Below, in pieces: positions 1-9,094 of a DNA stretch of 64,000 nucleotides. The DNA comes from Achromobacter xylosoxidans A8 (GTDB taxonomy: Bacteria; Pseudomonadota; Gammaproteobacteria; Burkholderiales; Burkholderiaceae_B), in NCBI RefSeq assembly GCF_000165835.1, contig NC_014640.1, positions 3,472,001-3,536,000 of the forward strand. The letters are read 5' to 3'. The notes beneath the pieces are model-generated. The model was not told where the DNA came from. It worked only from the letters and a program-made list of their open reading frames with translations, and did no database searches. Position numbers and translations under genes: made by a program. Position 1 is the first letter of the stretch. Every line of letters begins with the position of its first letter.

Positions 1-1
1 G

Positions 2-502
2 ATTTCCTATGTGGTCTCGGGCGTGGGCTTCCTGGGCGCCGGCGCCATCATGCGCGAAGGCGGCAGCATCCGCGGCCTGAACACCGCCGCCACGCTATGG
101 GGCTCGGCTGCCATCGGCGCCTGCGCGGGCGCATCGTTGATCCTGGAAGCGGTTGCCGCCACGGCCTTCGTGCTGGCGGCGAACACCTTGCTGCGGCCGG
201 TGGTCAGCTACGTCAATCGCCAGCCGGTGGATCCGCAGACCACGGAAGTCACGACCGTGATACACGTCATCGCAAACGTGGAGCAGCGGCAGGCGGCGAT
301 GACGGTGCTGGAAGACGTACTCGAAACCGAGCAGCTGCCCCTGTCCGAACTGAAGATCGACCAGTTCGGCGAGAACGAGGTCGAGATCGAGGCCGCGCTC
401 AGCGAGGCGTCGGTGGACGAACTGGACCTGGACCGGGTCACGGCCAGCATCGCCGCCTCGCCCGCCGTGCGTACGGCGTTCTGGGCGGCCCGCACGGTGT
501 AG
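2..502 (+). CDS. MgtC/SapB family protein, 3' part only
   Basis: This is the C-terminal 166 codons of a gene that begins before the window; the frame is open from base 2 and ends at a TAG. The visible start of the fragment reads GVGFLGAGAIMREG and then GLNTAATLWGSAAIGACAG, the hallmark of the MgtC/SapB family: an inner-membrane domain with short Gly/Ala-rich helices. After the last helix (about residues 45-65) comes a soluble ACT-like tail of about 100 residues. MgtC proteins are linked to growth at low Mg2+ and to modulation of the F-type ATPase in intracellular pathogens, whereas many SapB relatives are uncharacterised. The gene converges on the ABC ATPase with only 11 bases between stop codons. 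Family call is firm; the specific role is not. Confidence 0.85.
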   Translation: MSYVVSGVGFLGAGAIMREGGSIRGLNTAATLWGSAAIGACAGASLILEAVAATAFVLAANTLLRPVVSYVNRQPVDPQTTEVTTVIHVIANVEQRQAAMTVLEDVLETEQLPLSELKIDQFGENEVEIEAALSEASVDELDLDRVTASIAASPAVRTAFWAARTV

Positions 503-513
503 CGCAGCCCGGA

Positions 514-2147
<1,634 letters not shown>

Positions 2148-2151
<4 letters not shown>

Positions 2152-2222
2152 GAGTGGTCCACCACGAAGTAGCCCTGGATCGTAGGCTTGCCCGGATCGC
2201 GTGGGAACTGCGCATTTCTCAT
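2148..2222 (-). pseudogene. Possible 3' remnant of a gene formerly upstream of the ABC ATPase
   Basis: On the minus strand a 24-codon frame starting at an ATG (2222-2220) ends QGYFVVDHS and its TGA overlaps the ATG of the ABC ATPase. It has no Shine-Dalgarno sequence and is too short for an importer subunit, and the frame also stays open further upstream into the tandem repeat. The coupled stop/start is what one expects at the junction with a preceding operon gene. I read it as a possible leftover C-terminus after loss of the rest, but a chance frame in GC-rich DNA cannot be excluded. Confidence 0.3.
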
Positions 2223-2234
2223 TTGCTCATTCGG

Positions 2235-2282
2235 TTTGTGGCGCACAGCTTCTGTGGCGCACAGCTTTTGTGGCGCACGGCT
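2235..2282. repeat. Three tandem copies of a 16-bp unit
   Basis: Three consecutive 16-base units read TTTGTGGCGCACAGCT, TCTGTGGCGCACAGCT and TTTGTGGCGCACGGCT. They differ by one substitution each and lie in the gap between the ABC ATPase and the ybhP-like gene. The period is not a multiple of three, so it does not encode a repeated peptide. It may be slippage-prone non-coding DNA or tandem protein-binding sites for the divergent promoters. Confidence 0.85.
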
Positions 2283-2368
2283 ATCGTGACGCTGCGTCAG
2301 TTACGCCTGTTTACGTTTTGGGAACGCGGATTGCTCCGCACTGCGGATCGACCCTTACCGGAGCGTCC

Positions 2369-3136
2369 ATGCCCTCCTCGCACTACATCGATGCCACCAC
2401 GCTGACCGTGCTCACCGTGAACACGCACAAGGGTTTCACCAGCTTCAACCGCCGCTTCATGCTGCATGAACTGCGTGAAGCCTTGAGGCTGGCGAGCCCC
2501 GACATCGTGTTCCTGCAGGAAGTGCTGGGAGAACACCAAGGGCACGCGGAACGGCACCAGGCCTGGCCCGCCCTGTCCCAGTATGAATTCCTGGCCGACT
2601 CGCTATGGACCGATTTCGCCTATGGCCGCAATGCGGTCTATCCGGCCGGGCACCATGGCAATGCGCTGCTGTCCAGGTATCCCATCGAACGCCATGAAAA
2701 CCACGACGTCACCGTGCATGGGCATGAGGGGCGCGGATTGCTGCACTGCGTCCTGCGGGTGCCCTCGCTACCTTCCCCGGTCCATGCAATATGCGTGCAC
2801 CTGGGTTTGCTGGAGGGGCATCGGGGCAAGCAGCTGCGGCGCCTGTGCGAACTGGTGACGGACGGCGTGCCTGCCGACGAACCGCTGCTGATCGCGGGCG
2901 ACTTCAACGATTGGCGCCTGCGCGCCGATGCCTTGATGACCGGCTGCGGCACGCGCGAGGTCTTTACTACGCGCCTGGGCCGCCCTGCCCGCACGTTTCC
3001 GGCACGTTGGCCCCTCTTGCGGCTGGACCGCATCTATGTGCGCAATGTCCGCGACTGGCAGCCGGTACCGCTGGCCTCGCGAGTCTGGTCGCGGCTGTCC
3101 GACCATGTGCCGATCTGCGCGGAGATCGCGCTATGA
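2369..3136 (+). CDS. ybhP: Endonuclease/exonuclease/phosphatase family protein, YbhP-like
   Basis: This 255-residue protein has the EEP (DNase I-like) fold motifs in order: VNTHKG near the N-terminus, DIVFLQEV (metal-binding Glu), GNALLSRYP, AGDFNDW (catalytic Asp/Asn) and the C-terminal RLSDHVPI with the SDH signature. I chose the ATG at 2369 because GGAG ends five bases before it; an in-frame ATG at 2201 would read through the 16-bp repeats. The stop overlaps the ATG of the phospholipase D gene (ATGA), so the two are translationally coupled. The order EEP, cardiolipin synthase, YbhN is the same as E. coli ybhP-clsB-ybhN, which suggests a role in phospholipid metabolism. The substrate is unknown. 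Confidence 0.88.
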   Translation: MPSSHYIDATTLTVLTVNTHKGFTSFNRRFMLHELREALRLASPDIVFLQEVLGEHQGHAERHQAWPALSQYEFLADSLWTDFAYGRNAVYPAGHHGNALLSRYPIERHENHDVTVHGHEGRGLLHCVLRVPSLPSPVHAICVHLGLLEGHRGKQLRRLCELVTDGVPADEPLLIAGDFNDWRLRADALMTGCGTREVFTTRLGRPARTFPARWPLLRLDRIYVRNVRDWQPVPLASRVWSRLSDHVPICAEIAL

Positions 3137-4329
3137 ACCTGCGCTGGCGCGAGCACAACCGCTACACGCTGCTGGAAAACGGCACCGATTACTTTCCGGC
3201 GGTGCTGGAAGCGATCAGCGCGGCGCGCAGCGAAGTGCTGGTGGAGACCTTCATTCTCTTCGACGACGCCGTCGGCCAGGAATTCCAGCGCGCCCTGATC
3301 GCGGCAGCCCGCCGCGGCGTCAGCGTGGACCTGACGGTGGATGGCTATGGGTCCGATGAACTGAGCGATGTTTTCGTCGGCGCCATGACCGAAAGCGGCA
3401 TCCGCGTCCATGTCTTCGACCCGCGTCCGCGCTTCCTGGGCGTGCGCACCAATGTGTTCAGGCGCATGCACCGCAAGATCGTGGCGGTGGACGGCCGGAT
3501 CGCCTTCGTCGGCGGCATCAATTTTTCTGCCGACCATCTGCCTGATTACGGTCCTGAAGCCAAACAGGACTACGCATTGCGGCTGGAAGGCCCGCTGGCG
3601 GCGGACATTGCGGACTTTGCCCGCGCCGCGCTGGCCGTGGACGCCTGGGCGCGCCCGCGGCGGCGCCGGCCGTCGCGCCTGGATCCCATGCCGGCGGGCG
3701 ATGGCGGCGGACGCCTGGTGGTGCGCGACAACGTCGAGCATCAGACCGACATTGAACGCTACTACCGCGCGGGCGTACGCGCCGCGCGCGAAGACGTGCT
3801 GATCGCCAACGCCTACTTCTTCCCCGGCTATCAGTTGCTGCATGACCTGGCCAACGCCGCCCGCCGCGGCGTGCGCGTGCGGCTGCTGCTGCAGGGCGAG
3901 CCCGACGTGCTGGTGGCGCGGCTGGCGGCGTCCATGTTGTATGACTACCTGATCGACGCCGGCGTGGAGATTTACGAATACTGCAAGCGCCCGCTGCACG
4001 GAAAGGTGGCTTGCGTGGACCAGGACTGGAGCACGGTAGGCTCCAGCAATCTGGATCCGCTCAGCCTGGCGCTGAATCTGGAGGCCAATGTGGTGGCGCG
4101 CGACGCCGGATTGAACACTGCGCTGCGCGGCAGCCTGGACCGGCTAATCGAACAGGATTGCCGACGCATCGAGCTGCCCGAGGGTTCGAAGCGGCGCTTG
4201 CGGCGGCTGTGGATCGGGGTGGTCGTGTTCCACTTCCTGCGGCGCTTTCCCGCCTGGGCCGGCAGCTTGCCTGCGCACAAGCCCCGCCTGAAATCCATAG
4301 CCATGGAACCGCAGCGGGAGTCGGCATGA
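3133..4329 (+). CDS. clsB: Cardiolipin synthase B-type phospholipase D family enzyme
   Basis: The 398-residue product has two HKD motifs of the phospholipase D superfamily: HRKIVAVD around residue 115 followed by GGIN, and HGKVACVD around residue 290 followed by GSSNLD. Two such motifs make one active site that transfers phosphatidyl groups through a phospho-histidine intermediate. Members with this architecture and no long N-terminal membrane region resemble ClsB, which makes cardiolipin from phosphatidylglycerol at the inner membrane. The ATG at 3133 overlaps the ybhP stop and its own stop overlaps the ybhN start, so the three genes form a tightly coupled operon. Size and context agree with ClsB; donor specificity cannot be read from the sequence. 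Confidence 0.92.
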   Translation: MNLRWREHNRYTLLENGTDYFPAVLEAISAARSEVLVETFILFDDAVGQEFQRALIAAARRGVSVDLTVDGYGSDELSDVFVGAMTESGIRVHVFDPRPRFLGVRTNVFRRMHRKIVAVDGRIAFVGGINFSADHLPDYGPEAKQDYALRLEGPLAADIADFARAALAVDAWARPRRRRPSRLDPMPAGDGGGRLVVRDNVEHQTDIERYYRAGVRAAREDVLIANAYFFPGYQLLHDLANAARRGVRVRLLLQGEPDVLVARLAASMLYDYLIDAGVEIYEYCKRPLHGKVACVDQDWSTVGSSNLDPLSLALNLEANVVARDAGLNTALRGSLDRLIEQDCRRIELPEGSKRRLRRLWIGVVVFHFLRRFPAWAGSLPAHKPRLKSIAMEPQRESA

Positions 4330-5342
4330 GAGTGTTCCGCTCAACGTTGACGCGTGCATGGCGGCATCGCTGGCCCCGCCTCAAGCGCGTGCTGCCGGCA
4401 CTGGTGCTGGCCTTGGTCGCAGCGCTGCTGTACTACTTTGGCCGTTCGGTCGACTGGGCCCAGGTCTGGATCGCCATGCGCAGGATTCCGCCAGGCACCA
4501 TTGCCGCCGCAGCCGTACTCGTCGTGGCGGGCTACCTGAGCTATGGCGCGCTGGATCTACTGAGCAAACGCTACACCCGCCATACCCTACCCTGGCCGAA
4601 AGTGCTGGGCGTGGCCATGATGAGCTACGCCCTGAACCTCAGTCTGGGCGTGCTGTTGGGAGGCCTGGGCGCGCGACTCAGGCTGTACGCCCGCCTGGGC
4701 TGCCGCAAGTCCTTGGCGACGCGCGTCGCCCTGTTTTCGGCGGCCTCCAACTGGATAGGCTACGCATGGGTCGCGGGCGCGCTGTTCGTCGCGGGCGCGG
4801 TGCCCGTGCCGCAGGGCTGGGCCATAGGCTCGAATCTGTTGCGCGCGCTCGGCGTGGCGCTGCTGGTACTGGCGGCGGGCTATGTGGCGGTGTGCGCGCG
4901 GGCGCGGCAGCGCACCTGGACCTGGATGGGACAGCACGCCGTCCTGCCCGGCGCCTGGATGGCGGCGGCCCAAAGCCTGGTGGCCGTGCTGTCATGGGCC
5001 ATCATGGGCGCCATCATCTATCTGCTGTTGCAGGGCAAGGCCAGCTACCCCGCCGTGCTGGGCATACTGCTGTGCGCCAGCTTCGCCGCCCTCATCATCC
5101 GCGTGCCGGGCGGGCTGGGTACCACCGAAGCGATCTTCGTGGCCACGCTCGCGCCCGGGATTCCAGCCACCGAGGTGTTGGGCGCGGTACTGACGTACCG
5201 CGCGCTTTATGCCTTCACTCCGCTGTTCCTGGCCCTGACGGCGTTTGCCGTGATGGAAGTGAAGCTGAGACACAGGCGGGCGCACGCGGTCGTGCCCGCG
5301 GATGGTAGCGGCAAGAATGCGCACGGGTCGTTCAAGGTTTAG
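4326..5342 (+). CDS. ybhN: YbhN/AglD-type lysylphosphatidylglycerol synthase transmembrane family protein
   Basis: This 338-residue integral membrane protein has about eight hydrophobic segments, beginning with RVLPALVLALVAALLYYFG. It carries the family motif around RVPGGLGTTEAIF (the conserved PGGLG.xE element of the UPF0104/LPG synthase TM region), but no C-terminal aminoacyl-transferase domain. The family includes flippase-like and glycolipid-linked proteins and most members are uncharacterised. It is coupled to clsB by an ATGA overlap and is the last gene of the operon. Its last 11 bases overlap the 3' end of the convergent DUF748-like gene. Confidence 0.88.
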   Translation: MRVFRSTLTRAWRHRWPRLKRVLPALVLALVAALLYYFGRSVDWAQVWIAMRRIPPGTIAAAAVLVVAGYLSYGALDLLSKRYTRHTLPWPKVLGVAMMSYALNLSLGVLLGGLGARLRLYARLGCRKSLATRVALFSAASNWIGYAWVAGALFVAGAVPVPQGWAIGSNLLRALGVALLVLAAGYVAVCARARQRTWTWMGQHAVLPGAWMAAAQSLVAVLSWAIMGAIIYLLLQGKASYPAVLGILLCASFAALIIRVPGGLGTTEAIFVATLAPGIPATEVLGAVLTYRALYAFTPLFLALTAFAVMEVKLRHRRAHAVVPADGSGKNAHGSFKV

Positions 5343-6441
5343 GCGTGAGCAGATCCGACAAGGCATTGCCCAGCTCCTTCACGGCGCCAGTGACGCCCTC
5401 CGCCGCGCCCTCGGCGCCCACCCCTATCGCATGACCGAAGCCCCGCGCAACCTGCGCGGTAAAGCCGCGCGTGACCGAGAACTTGGGATTGTCCAGGTCG
5501 CCTGCCAGGGCGAAGTCGAAGCGCAGCGTGCCGCTCTGGTCCTTCAGCGCCGCCAGCACCGCCTTGCGCGGCAATGAAAACAGGCTGCCGTCGCCGCTGA
5601 AGCGCAAGCCGCGCAACGCCACCGTGCCCGTGGCCTGAAGCTGGCGCTTGGCGATGGCGGTGCGCATATCCAGGTCCATGGCGCCCGCTGCCAGCGAGGT
5701 GGCGCCATTGTCGGCCAGGTATGGGGCGGCATGCTTGATGTCCATATTGCGCACCGCGACCTTGATGTCCGCATCCGTGCCGCCGACCACCAGCCAGCCC
5801 TCCGCGCGCACTGTCGCCGCGCCGTTGCGGTTGCCTTCGATATTGCCAGTGAACTCCATGTCGCTGCGACTGCCGTCGCCGGGTATGGCCAGCGGCCGCA
5901 GATGCGCCTGGACGTCCGAAAACGGGATCCGGTGCGCAGGCCTGGAGATCGCCGCGTCCTCGAAATCCAGGCGGCCGTCGCGCAAGATCAATTCCGCGAT
6001 GCGGATCGGCGTCCTGGGCCGGGACTGGCTGTCGCCGCCTTCGCCGGCCCGCAAGGAGGATTGCAGGGCGGGCGCGATGTCCATGTCCCCATTGGTCCTG
6101 CGCACCACGGTGAAGTCGAAGCCTTCGATGGTGACAGTCTTGAAGACCGCCTCGTGCCGCAGGAAGGCGGACCATTCAGGCTCCAGGATCACTTGGCGCG
6201 CCGTGGCGCCCGCCTGGCCGGTGCCGCCGGAGATCGTCACGTCCTTGAGGATCACCTGCCGGTATCCGACCTCGACGTGGCCTACCTGGCCGCGCGGGCC
6301 CAGCATGTTCGCGATGCGCTGTTCCGCAATGCGCAAGGCAGCAAACGCCAGCACGACGGCCACGGCCAAAATCAGGGTCAAGACCGCGAAGGCGTTCCCC
6401 CATGGCGACTTGCGGCGTGGCGCGGCTGGGTCGAGGTTCAT
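5332..6441 (-). CDS. DUF748/AsmA-like envelope protein
   Basis: The 369-residue protein has a single N-terminal membrane anchor (about residues 17-37, AFAVLTLILAVAVVLAFAAL). It is followed by a beta-rich periplasmic region of the DUF748/AsmA type, with repeats such as VTIEGFDFTVVRRTNGDMDIAP and the segment RIAELILRDGRLDFED. AsmA-like and DUF748 proteins are envelope proteins thought to shape or bridge lipids between the two membranes; larger members are over 900 residues, so this is a short version. Its neighbours handle phospholipids, which fits an envelope role. The gene stands alone on the minus strand and overlaps ybhN by 11 bases tail to tail. Confidence 0.75.
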   Translation of the reverse strand: MNLDPAAPRRKSPWGNAFAVLTLILAVAVVLAFAALRIAEQRIANMLGPRGQVGHVEVGYRQVILKDVTISGGTGQAGATARQVILEPEWSAFLRHEAVFKTVTIEGFDFTVVRRTNGDMDIAPALQSSLRAGEGGDSQSRPRTPIRIAELILRDGRLDFEDAAISRPAHRIPFSDVQAHLRPLAIPGDGSRSDMEFTGNIEGNRNGAATVRAEGWLVVGGTDADIKVAVRNMDIKHAAPYLADNGATSLAAGAMDLDMRTAIAKRQLQATGTVALRGLRFSGDGSLFSLPRKAVLAALKDQSGTLRFDFALAGDLDNPKFSVTRGFTAQVARGFGHAIGVGAEGAAEGVTGAVKELGNALSDLLTPKP

Positions 6442-6523
6442 CGTGGGTTCCGGAGGTGCGGCGCAATCCGTGCATGGTCCTGGAAACGCCCCGTCTCATC
6501 AATGGGCAAAAAGGATTAGGCGC

Positions 6524-6862
6524 TCAGCGGCGTTTATGGTCTGACATGAGGCACACGCCCGCCAGCACGCCGATGAGCGCGGCGCCGGCCAGGCTTTTCC
6601 ATGCGTTCTCGTGAACGTATTCATCGGCGGCATGGGAGGCCTGCCTGGCCCGGTCCCAGGCCGCCTGCTCCCAGCCTTTGGCGTGTTCGCGCGCGGCTTC
6701 CAGTTGCTGCTTGAGGCCGTCGCGCGCCGCTTCGATCTCCGAGCCGCCGTAGCTGGCCGTACTGCGCAGCAAGGCTTCGGTTCCGGAGATCAGCTCGCGT
6801 ATCGTGCGCGCGGAGTTGTCAGCCGGTTGAAAAAAGTCCCGCAATCCATGGTGCTTGTTCAT
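6524..6862 (-). CDS. DUF883 (ElaB/YqjD-like) membrane-anchored protein
   Basis: This 112-residue protein has a long charged amphipathic helix (about 25-85, rich in Ala, Glu, Gln and Arg) ending in the signature DEYVHENAWKSLAGAA. A single C-terminal membrane helix GAALIGVLAGVCL follows. This is the ElaB/YqjD/DUF883 pattern; E. coli members are inner-membrane proteins that bind ribosomes in stationary phase and are sigma-S dependent. The ATG overlaps the TGA of the preceding small gene (ATGA) and AGGAG lies just upstream, so it is coupled to that gene. A second paralogue lies at 36371-36712. The stationary-phase role is inferred from the family. Confidence 0.85.
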   Translation of the reverse strand: MNKHHGLRDFFQPADNSARTIRELISGTEALLRSTASYGGSEIEAARDGLKQQLEAAREHAKGWEQAAWDRARQASHAADEYVHENAWKSLAGAALIGVLAGVCLMSDHKRR

Positions 6863-7116
6863 ACGTGCTCCTCGTGAAAAAAGCGTGCGCTCTGAACCGT
6901 CGCAAGACGCGGTCCGTCGAGCCGGTCGATGCCGGGCGTCTGCTGGGGATCCAGCCCGGGCATGGGGTTTGGCAGACTGTCGGGCGGCCAGCGGCCGCGC
7001 TGGTCTTTTTCCTGTCCGGCCGGATCGGGCCCTGGCTGTTCCGCCGGGTGCTGCGCCGGGTCCGGTTGCTGCCGGTCCCGGGGCTGGGCAGGCTTTGAAG
7101 GCGTGGTCTTGGTCAT
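6859..7116 (-). CDS. Small Pro/Gln-rich disordered protein
   Basis: An 85-residue protein beginning MTKTTPSKPAQPRDRQQ. I do not recognise a domain; the N-terminal half is made of Pro, Gln, Asp and Lys and should be disordered, and no membrane segment or signal peptide is visible. I chose the ATG at 7116 because AGGAG lies six bases upstream, while the longer in-frame start has no such site. Its stop overlaps the start of the DUF883 gene, and the TDP enzyme lies 53 bases upstream on the same strand, so the three genes probably form one operon. Its composition resembles the small proteins at 28252-28431 and 39410-39643. Confidence 0.7.
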   Translation of the reverse strand: MTKTTPSKPAQPRDRQQPDPAQHPAEQPGPDPAGQEKDQRGRWPPDSLPNPMPGLDPQQTPGIDRLDGPRLATVQSARFFHEEHV

Positions 7117-7169
7117 GTCAGGCTCCTGCAGAGGCAAATGTGATCGATGCGGCAGAGCGGCTTGCGGCC

Positions 7170-8942
7170 TCACCCTGCCCACCATTGCTTGATGGTCGCG
7201 CGCAGGGCCGCTCCGCCCGCGGAGGCGTCTTCCTTGCGCAGCGCCTGGAAGTACGCCGCCACCTGCTTGAGCGGAACGTGCGGCGGCAGAGGCGGCATCT
7301 CGGGGTCGGTCACCATTTCCAGCACTACCGGACGGGTCGCCGCCAGGGCCTGGTCCCAGGCCTCCCCGACGGCATCGGGGTCATCGACGCGTATGCCTTC
7401 CAGGCCTAGCAGGCGGCCGTACTCCGCATAGGAAAACGCCGGCAACCATTGCGAATCCGCAAACCGCGGATCGCCGCCCATGACGCGCTGCTCCCAGGTG
7501 ACCAGATTGAGGTCGCCGTTGTTCAAGACCATGACGATCAAGGTGGGATTGGCCCAGTCCTTCCACCGATGGGCGACGGTAATCAGTTCATTCATGCCCA
7601 GCATCTGCATGGCACCGTCGCCCACCAGCGCGATGACGGGCCGGGCCGGGTGGGCCAGCTTGGCGGCCAGGGCATAAGGCACGCCGCAGCCCATGGTGGC
7701 CAGGCCGCCCGATACCGAGCCCATCATCCCTTCGCGCATGGCGATGTCGCGCGCATACCAGTTGGCGGCCGAGCCCGAGTCGCAGGTGAGAATGCTGCTC
7801 GGCGGCAGCCGTTTGGATAGTTCCAGAAAGGGGCGCTGCGGATTCAACGGCCTGGCCTGGACCATCGCGCGCGCTTCGACGGTCTCATGCCACTGCGCGA
7901 CCTTGCTCTCGATGCGCTCGCGCCAGCGGCGCGCGGTCTTGGGCTGCAGCAAGGGAATCAGGGCCTGCAGGGTCAGCCGGCTGTCTCCGACCAGTCCGAG
8001 CTCGACGGGATAGCGCAGGTTGAGCTTGCGGCCGTCCAGGTCGATCTGCACCGCCCTCGCCTGCCCCTCGGCCGGCAGGAACTCCGAGTACGGAAACGAC
8101 GTGCCCACCATCAGCAAGGTGTCGCACTCGTTCATCATGTCCCAACTGGGCTGCGTGCCCAAAAGGCCGATGCAGCCCGTGACGTACGGCAGGCTGTCCG
8201 GCACGACCGCCTTGCCCAGCAGCGCCTTGGCAACGCCCGCACCCAGCAGTTCGGCGACCTGGCGCACTTGCTCGCCCGCGTCCAGCGCACCGGCGCCGAC
8301 CAGCATGGCGACACGTTCGCCGCGGTTCAGGATGTCGGCTGCGTTGCGCAATGCGGCATCGCCGGGCACGCCGGCGTGCGAGGTCATGCCTATGCCGGTG
8401 GGCACGGTGCCATGTTCGCGGGCAGGCTTTTCCACCGCCGGCAAATCCTGCACATCGTTTGGAAAAATGACGCAGGTCACGCTGCGCCGCTCCATGGCGA
8501 TGCGCATGGCCCGGTCGATCATGTGCCGCGCCTGCTCGGCGGTCGCCGCCATCTGCACGTAATCGTGCGCCACGTCCTTGAACAGGCTGATCAGGTCGAC
8601 CTCTTGCTGGTAGTCACCGCCCAGCGCGCTGCGCGCTTGCTGGCCCACCAGCGCCACGACAGGCTGATGGTCCAGTTTGGCGTCATAGAGGCCGTTCAGG
8701 AGGTGGATCGCCCCGGGGCCTGAAGTCGCCAGGCATACACCGGCTTGCCCGGTGAATTTGGCGTGGGCGCAAGCCATGAACGCGGCGGCTTCTTCGTGGC
8801 GGGCTTGGATGAACTCCAACGGTTCCTCAGTGCGCCCGAAAGCGCCGATCAACCCATTGATGCCGTCCCCCGGATAGCCATAGATTCTTCTGACACCCCA
8901 TTGGGACAGCCGCTCCAGCACAAAGTCCGCCACAGTCTTCAT
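7170..8942 (-). CDS. Thiamine-diphosphate-dependent pyruvate oxidase-type enzyme (PoxB/YdaP-like)
   Basis: The 590-residue protein has the three domains of the pyruvate oxidase/acetolactate synthase family. The N-terminal pyrimidine-binding domain contains ARHEEAAAFMACAHAKFTG with the catalytic Glu; a central FAD/nucleotide domain follows. The C-terminal pyrophosphate domain has GDGAMQMLGMNEL, then NN at the expected spacing. The start MKTVADFVLERLSQWGV is typical, with GGGAG ahead of the ATG at 8942. It should decarboxylate pyruvate to acetate or a related product at the cytoplasmic face. PoxB (E. coli) and YdaP (Bacillus) are stress or stationary-phase enzymes, which fits the neighbourhood. 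It diverges from glgA and heads an operon with the two small genes downstream. Confidence 0.85.
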   Translation of the reverse strand: MKTVADFVLERLSQWGVRRIYGYPGDGINGLIGAFGRTEEPLEFIQARHEEAAAFMACAHAKFTGQAGVCLATSGPGAIHLLNGLYDAKLDHQPVVALVGQQARSALGGDYQQEVDLISLFKDVAHDYVQMAATAEQARHMIDRAMRIAMERRSVTCVIFPNDVQDLPAVEKPAREHGTVPTGIGMTSHAGVPGDAALRNAADILNRGERVAMLVGAGALDAGEQVRQVAELLGAGVAKALLGKAVVPDSLPYVTGCIGLLGTQPSWDMMNECDTLLMVGTSFPYSEFLPAEGQARAVQIDLDGRKLNLRYPVELGLVGDSRLTLQALIPLLQPKTARRWRERIESKVAQWHETVEARAMVQARPLNPQRPFLELSKRLPPSSILTCDSGSAANWYARDIAMREGMMGSVSGGLATMGCGVPYALAAKLAHPARPVIALVGDGAMQMLGMNELITVAHRWKDWANPTLIVMVLNNGDLNLVTWEQRVMGGDPRFADSQWLPAFSYAEYGRLLGLEGIRVDDPDAVGEAWDQALAATRPVVLEMVTDPEMPPLPPHVPLKQVAAYFQALRKEDASAGGAALRATIKQWWAG

Positions 8943-8976
8943 TCGAGTCTCCCGCGGTCGCCCGCCATTCGACAGA

Positions 8977-9008
8977 ACGCCGGGATCAGCAATTGCCATT
9001 CCCGGCGT
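8977..9008 (-). promoter_or_regulatory. Nested palindrome with a degenerate sigma-54-like element facing the PoxB-like gene
   Basis: ACGCCGGGA (8977-8985) and TCCCGGCGT (9000-9008) are perfect 9-base inverted arms. The perfect palindrome GCAATTGC (8989-8996) sits on exactly the same centre. Read on the minus strand, 9003-8988 is GGGAATG-N4-TTGCT: one base from the GGGCATG form seen elsewhere in the window, with correct spacing, 46 bases before the PoxB-like start. It could be a weak sigma-54 promoter, a dimer-binding operator between the divergent operons, or both. Confidence 0.4.
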
Positions 9009-9023
9009 CCTGGCGCCTGCGGC

Positions 9024-9039
9024 GGGCACGGCGCTTGCG
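9024..9039 (+). promoter_or_regulatory. Candidate sigma-54 promoter of the glycogen/trehalose operon
   Basis: GGGCACG (9024-9030), four bases, then TTGC (9035-9038) match the sigma-54 consensus TGGCACG-N4-TTGC except for G instead of T at the first position. The GG-to-GC spacing is exact. Transcription would start near 9050, about 45 bases before the glgA ATG. The same G variant recurs at the other sigma-54-like sites in this window. Confidence 0.65.
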
Positions 9040-9094
9040 GATGAAAGCCTTGCGGCGGACGCGTTGGACGATCCGCCACACAAAGGGAGTTGGC

